Assembly (NCBI GenBank): GCA_022823665.1
Contig: JAJEHN010000001.1
Coordinates: 248,001 to 312,000 of the forward strand
Source: Thermoanaerobaculia bacterium
GTDB taxonomy: Bacteria > Acidobacteriota > Thermoanaerobaculia > Multivoradales > Multivoraceae
Direction of reading: 5' to 3'
DNA length: 64,000 nucleotides
Below, one piece after another: positions 63,298 through 64,000 of the stretch (positions within the stretch are counted from its first letter, which is position 1; every line of letters begins with the position of its first letter). A program made the position numbers and the translations under genes. Under the pieces are notes generated by a model, which ran no database searches, was not told where the DNA came from, and saw nothing but the letters and a program-made list of their open reading frames with translations.

Positions 63298-64000
63298 CTA
63301 CCGACCGTGCTGCTGCTCGGCTTGCTGCTGCTCCAGGTACCGCGCGCCGCGCAGCGTGTTGCCCATCGAGTAGTTCCCCTCGTGGCAGGCGAACTCGTAG
63401 AGCTGGGCGTCGGTGCGCGGCCACGGCAGCGATCCGCTGTAGGGCGCCGTGAACTCCGGATCCTCGACCGTGTACTCGTAGAACAGGTTTTCCGCGTCGA
63501 GGAAGCTCAGCCGCTCGACGACGCGGGCGCCTTTCCGGTGAAAGCCCCAGTCGCCCAGCAGGTTCGTCGTGTCGATGACGAGCGTGTCGCCTTCCCACCG
63601 GCCCACGGAGTCCCCGGCGTAGGAACGGTAGTCCTCCGGCGGATGTTCCCCGTCCAGACGGATGATCCGGGCCCAGTGCATCCACTCGATCAGGATGACG
63701 ACGTGAGTGTCGGTCTGAATGATCGTCTTCAGGTTGTTGTACGCCCTGGGGCCGATCGGCATCGTCGATCCCTGGTGGAAGACGCAGCGGTTGCCGAGCG
63801 TGAGGGACTCCGGTCCGTCGTACGGGTCGTCGCCGTTCTCGAGCCACCAGGCCGTGCCCGTGTTCTCGTAGCCAAAGGGAGGCAGGGTGTCGAAGCGCGC
63901 CTGGCCGGCCTCCGTTCGGGCCGGCAAACGACCGTCCGGCGGATCGGTGAGCACGGAGGTCCGGTACTTGCCGTCGACCTTGAAGGCGGCGGTGCCGCGG
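63298..64000 (-). CDS. Exported protein of the DISGHYN/WWEGDTLVVDTTN family (copy 3), C-terminal part
   Basis: The frame is open at the right edge, so the N-terminus is missing; 234 codons are present. The visible part follows copy 1 block for block: RGTAAFKVDGKYRTSVLTDPPDG, ENTGTAWWLENGDDPYDGPES, YNNLKTIIQTDTHVVILIEWMHWARIIRLDG, RWEGDTLVIDTTN, FLDAENLFYEYTVEDPEFTAPYSGSLPW and FACHEGNYSMGNTLRGARYLEQQ. It clearly descends from the same ancestor as copy 1. The glutamine-rich tail is its own. Confidence 0.78.
   Translation of the reverse strand, partial: RGTAAFKVDGKYRTSVLTDPPDGRLPARTEAGQARFDTLPPFGYENTGTAWWLENGDDPYDGPESLTLGNRCVFHQGSTMPIGPRAYNNLKTIIQTDTHVVILIEWMHWARIIRLDGEHPPEDYRSYAGDSVGRWEGDTLVIDTTNLLGDWGFHRKGARVVERLSFLDAENLFYEYTVEDPEFTAPYSGSLPWPRTDAQLYEFACHEGNYSMGNTLRGARYLEQQQAEQQHGR

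Overview
The window is high-GC DNA with tightly packed operons, almost all readable as a member of Acidobacteriota, probably a marine or sponge-associated Thermoanaerobaculia-like lineage. That placement is inferred from gene content, not from a marker gene. The content behind it is: exported DUF5916, DUF1592/DUF1552, DUF1684 and DUF6152 proteins, PQQ-type beta-propellers, amidohydrolases, several CaiB/BaiF CoA-transferases, a sulfatase, ankyrin-repeat and fibronectin type III (FN3) secreted proteins, and a secreted C-terminal domain with an ERDNAEVL core. No rRNA or tRNA gene and no CRISPR array was seen.

Layout. 1-10.6 kb: a partial exported DUF5916 protein and a lipoprotein amidohydrolase (minus), an acyl-CoA carboxylase beta subunit (plus), two CaiB-type CoA-transferase domains that look like one protein split by a one-base frameshift, a dienelactone-hydrolase-like enzyme and an RND efflux pump. 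10.6-15.2 kb: a minus-strand oxidation cassette of a Rieske oxygenase (frameshifted), a GPP34-cytochrome P450 fusion and a COG2907-like FAD oxidoreductase. 15.2-22.9 kb: a minus-strand exported cluster running DUF1592 cytochrome, DUF1552, ankyrin protein, duplicated NIPSNAP-like protein and a redoxin. The redoxin reads through an in-frame TGA exactly where the first Cys of a CxxC motif should be, so it is a candidate selenoprotein with a plausible SECIS hairpin.

23-35.5 kb: DUF1684, a 34-nt inverted-repeat element between convergent genes, an N-acyl-D-amino-acid deacylase, an AAA_14/DUF4143 ATPase, then a two-gene nuclease-helicase operon that resembles Hachiman in plan and is the best anti-phage candidate. 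A lipoprotein sulfatase and small accessory genes follow. 35.5-46.5 kb: catabolic operons. One holds paired acyl-CoA dehydrogenases, a MaoC hydratase and a tannase/feruloyl esterase. The other holds a PQQ-type dehydrogenase, two paralogous metal-dependent amidohydrolase/decarboxylases and a Rieske ferredoxin.

46.5-54.3 kb: a secreted metzincin protease with at least six FN3 repeats, recently broken by an ISL3-family insertion (perfect 8-bp target duplication). Excision on paper restores one 1470-residue frame. Two exported proteins follow it. 54.6-64 kb: a CoA-transferase, a 2-hydroxyacyl-CoA lyase closely resembling human HACL1 in motifs, a metallo-beta-lactamase-fold hydrolase, a cytochrome c lipoprotein, a PepSY membrane protein, DUF6152, and three paralogous exported proteins, the last cut by the window edge.

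Taken together the genes suggest an aerobic heterotroph that oxidises and dismantles lipids, aromatic esters and 2-hydroxy acids through CoA thioesters, with many secreted proteins and some mobile and defence load. The two one-base frameshifts may be assembly errors.
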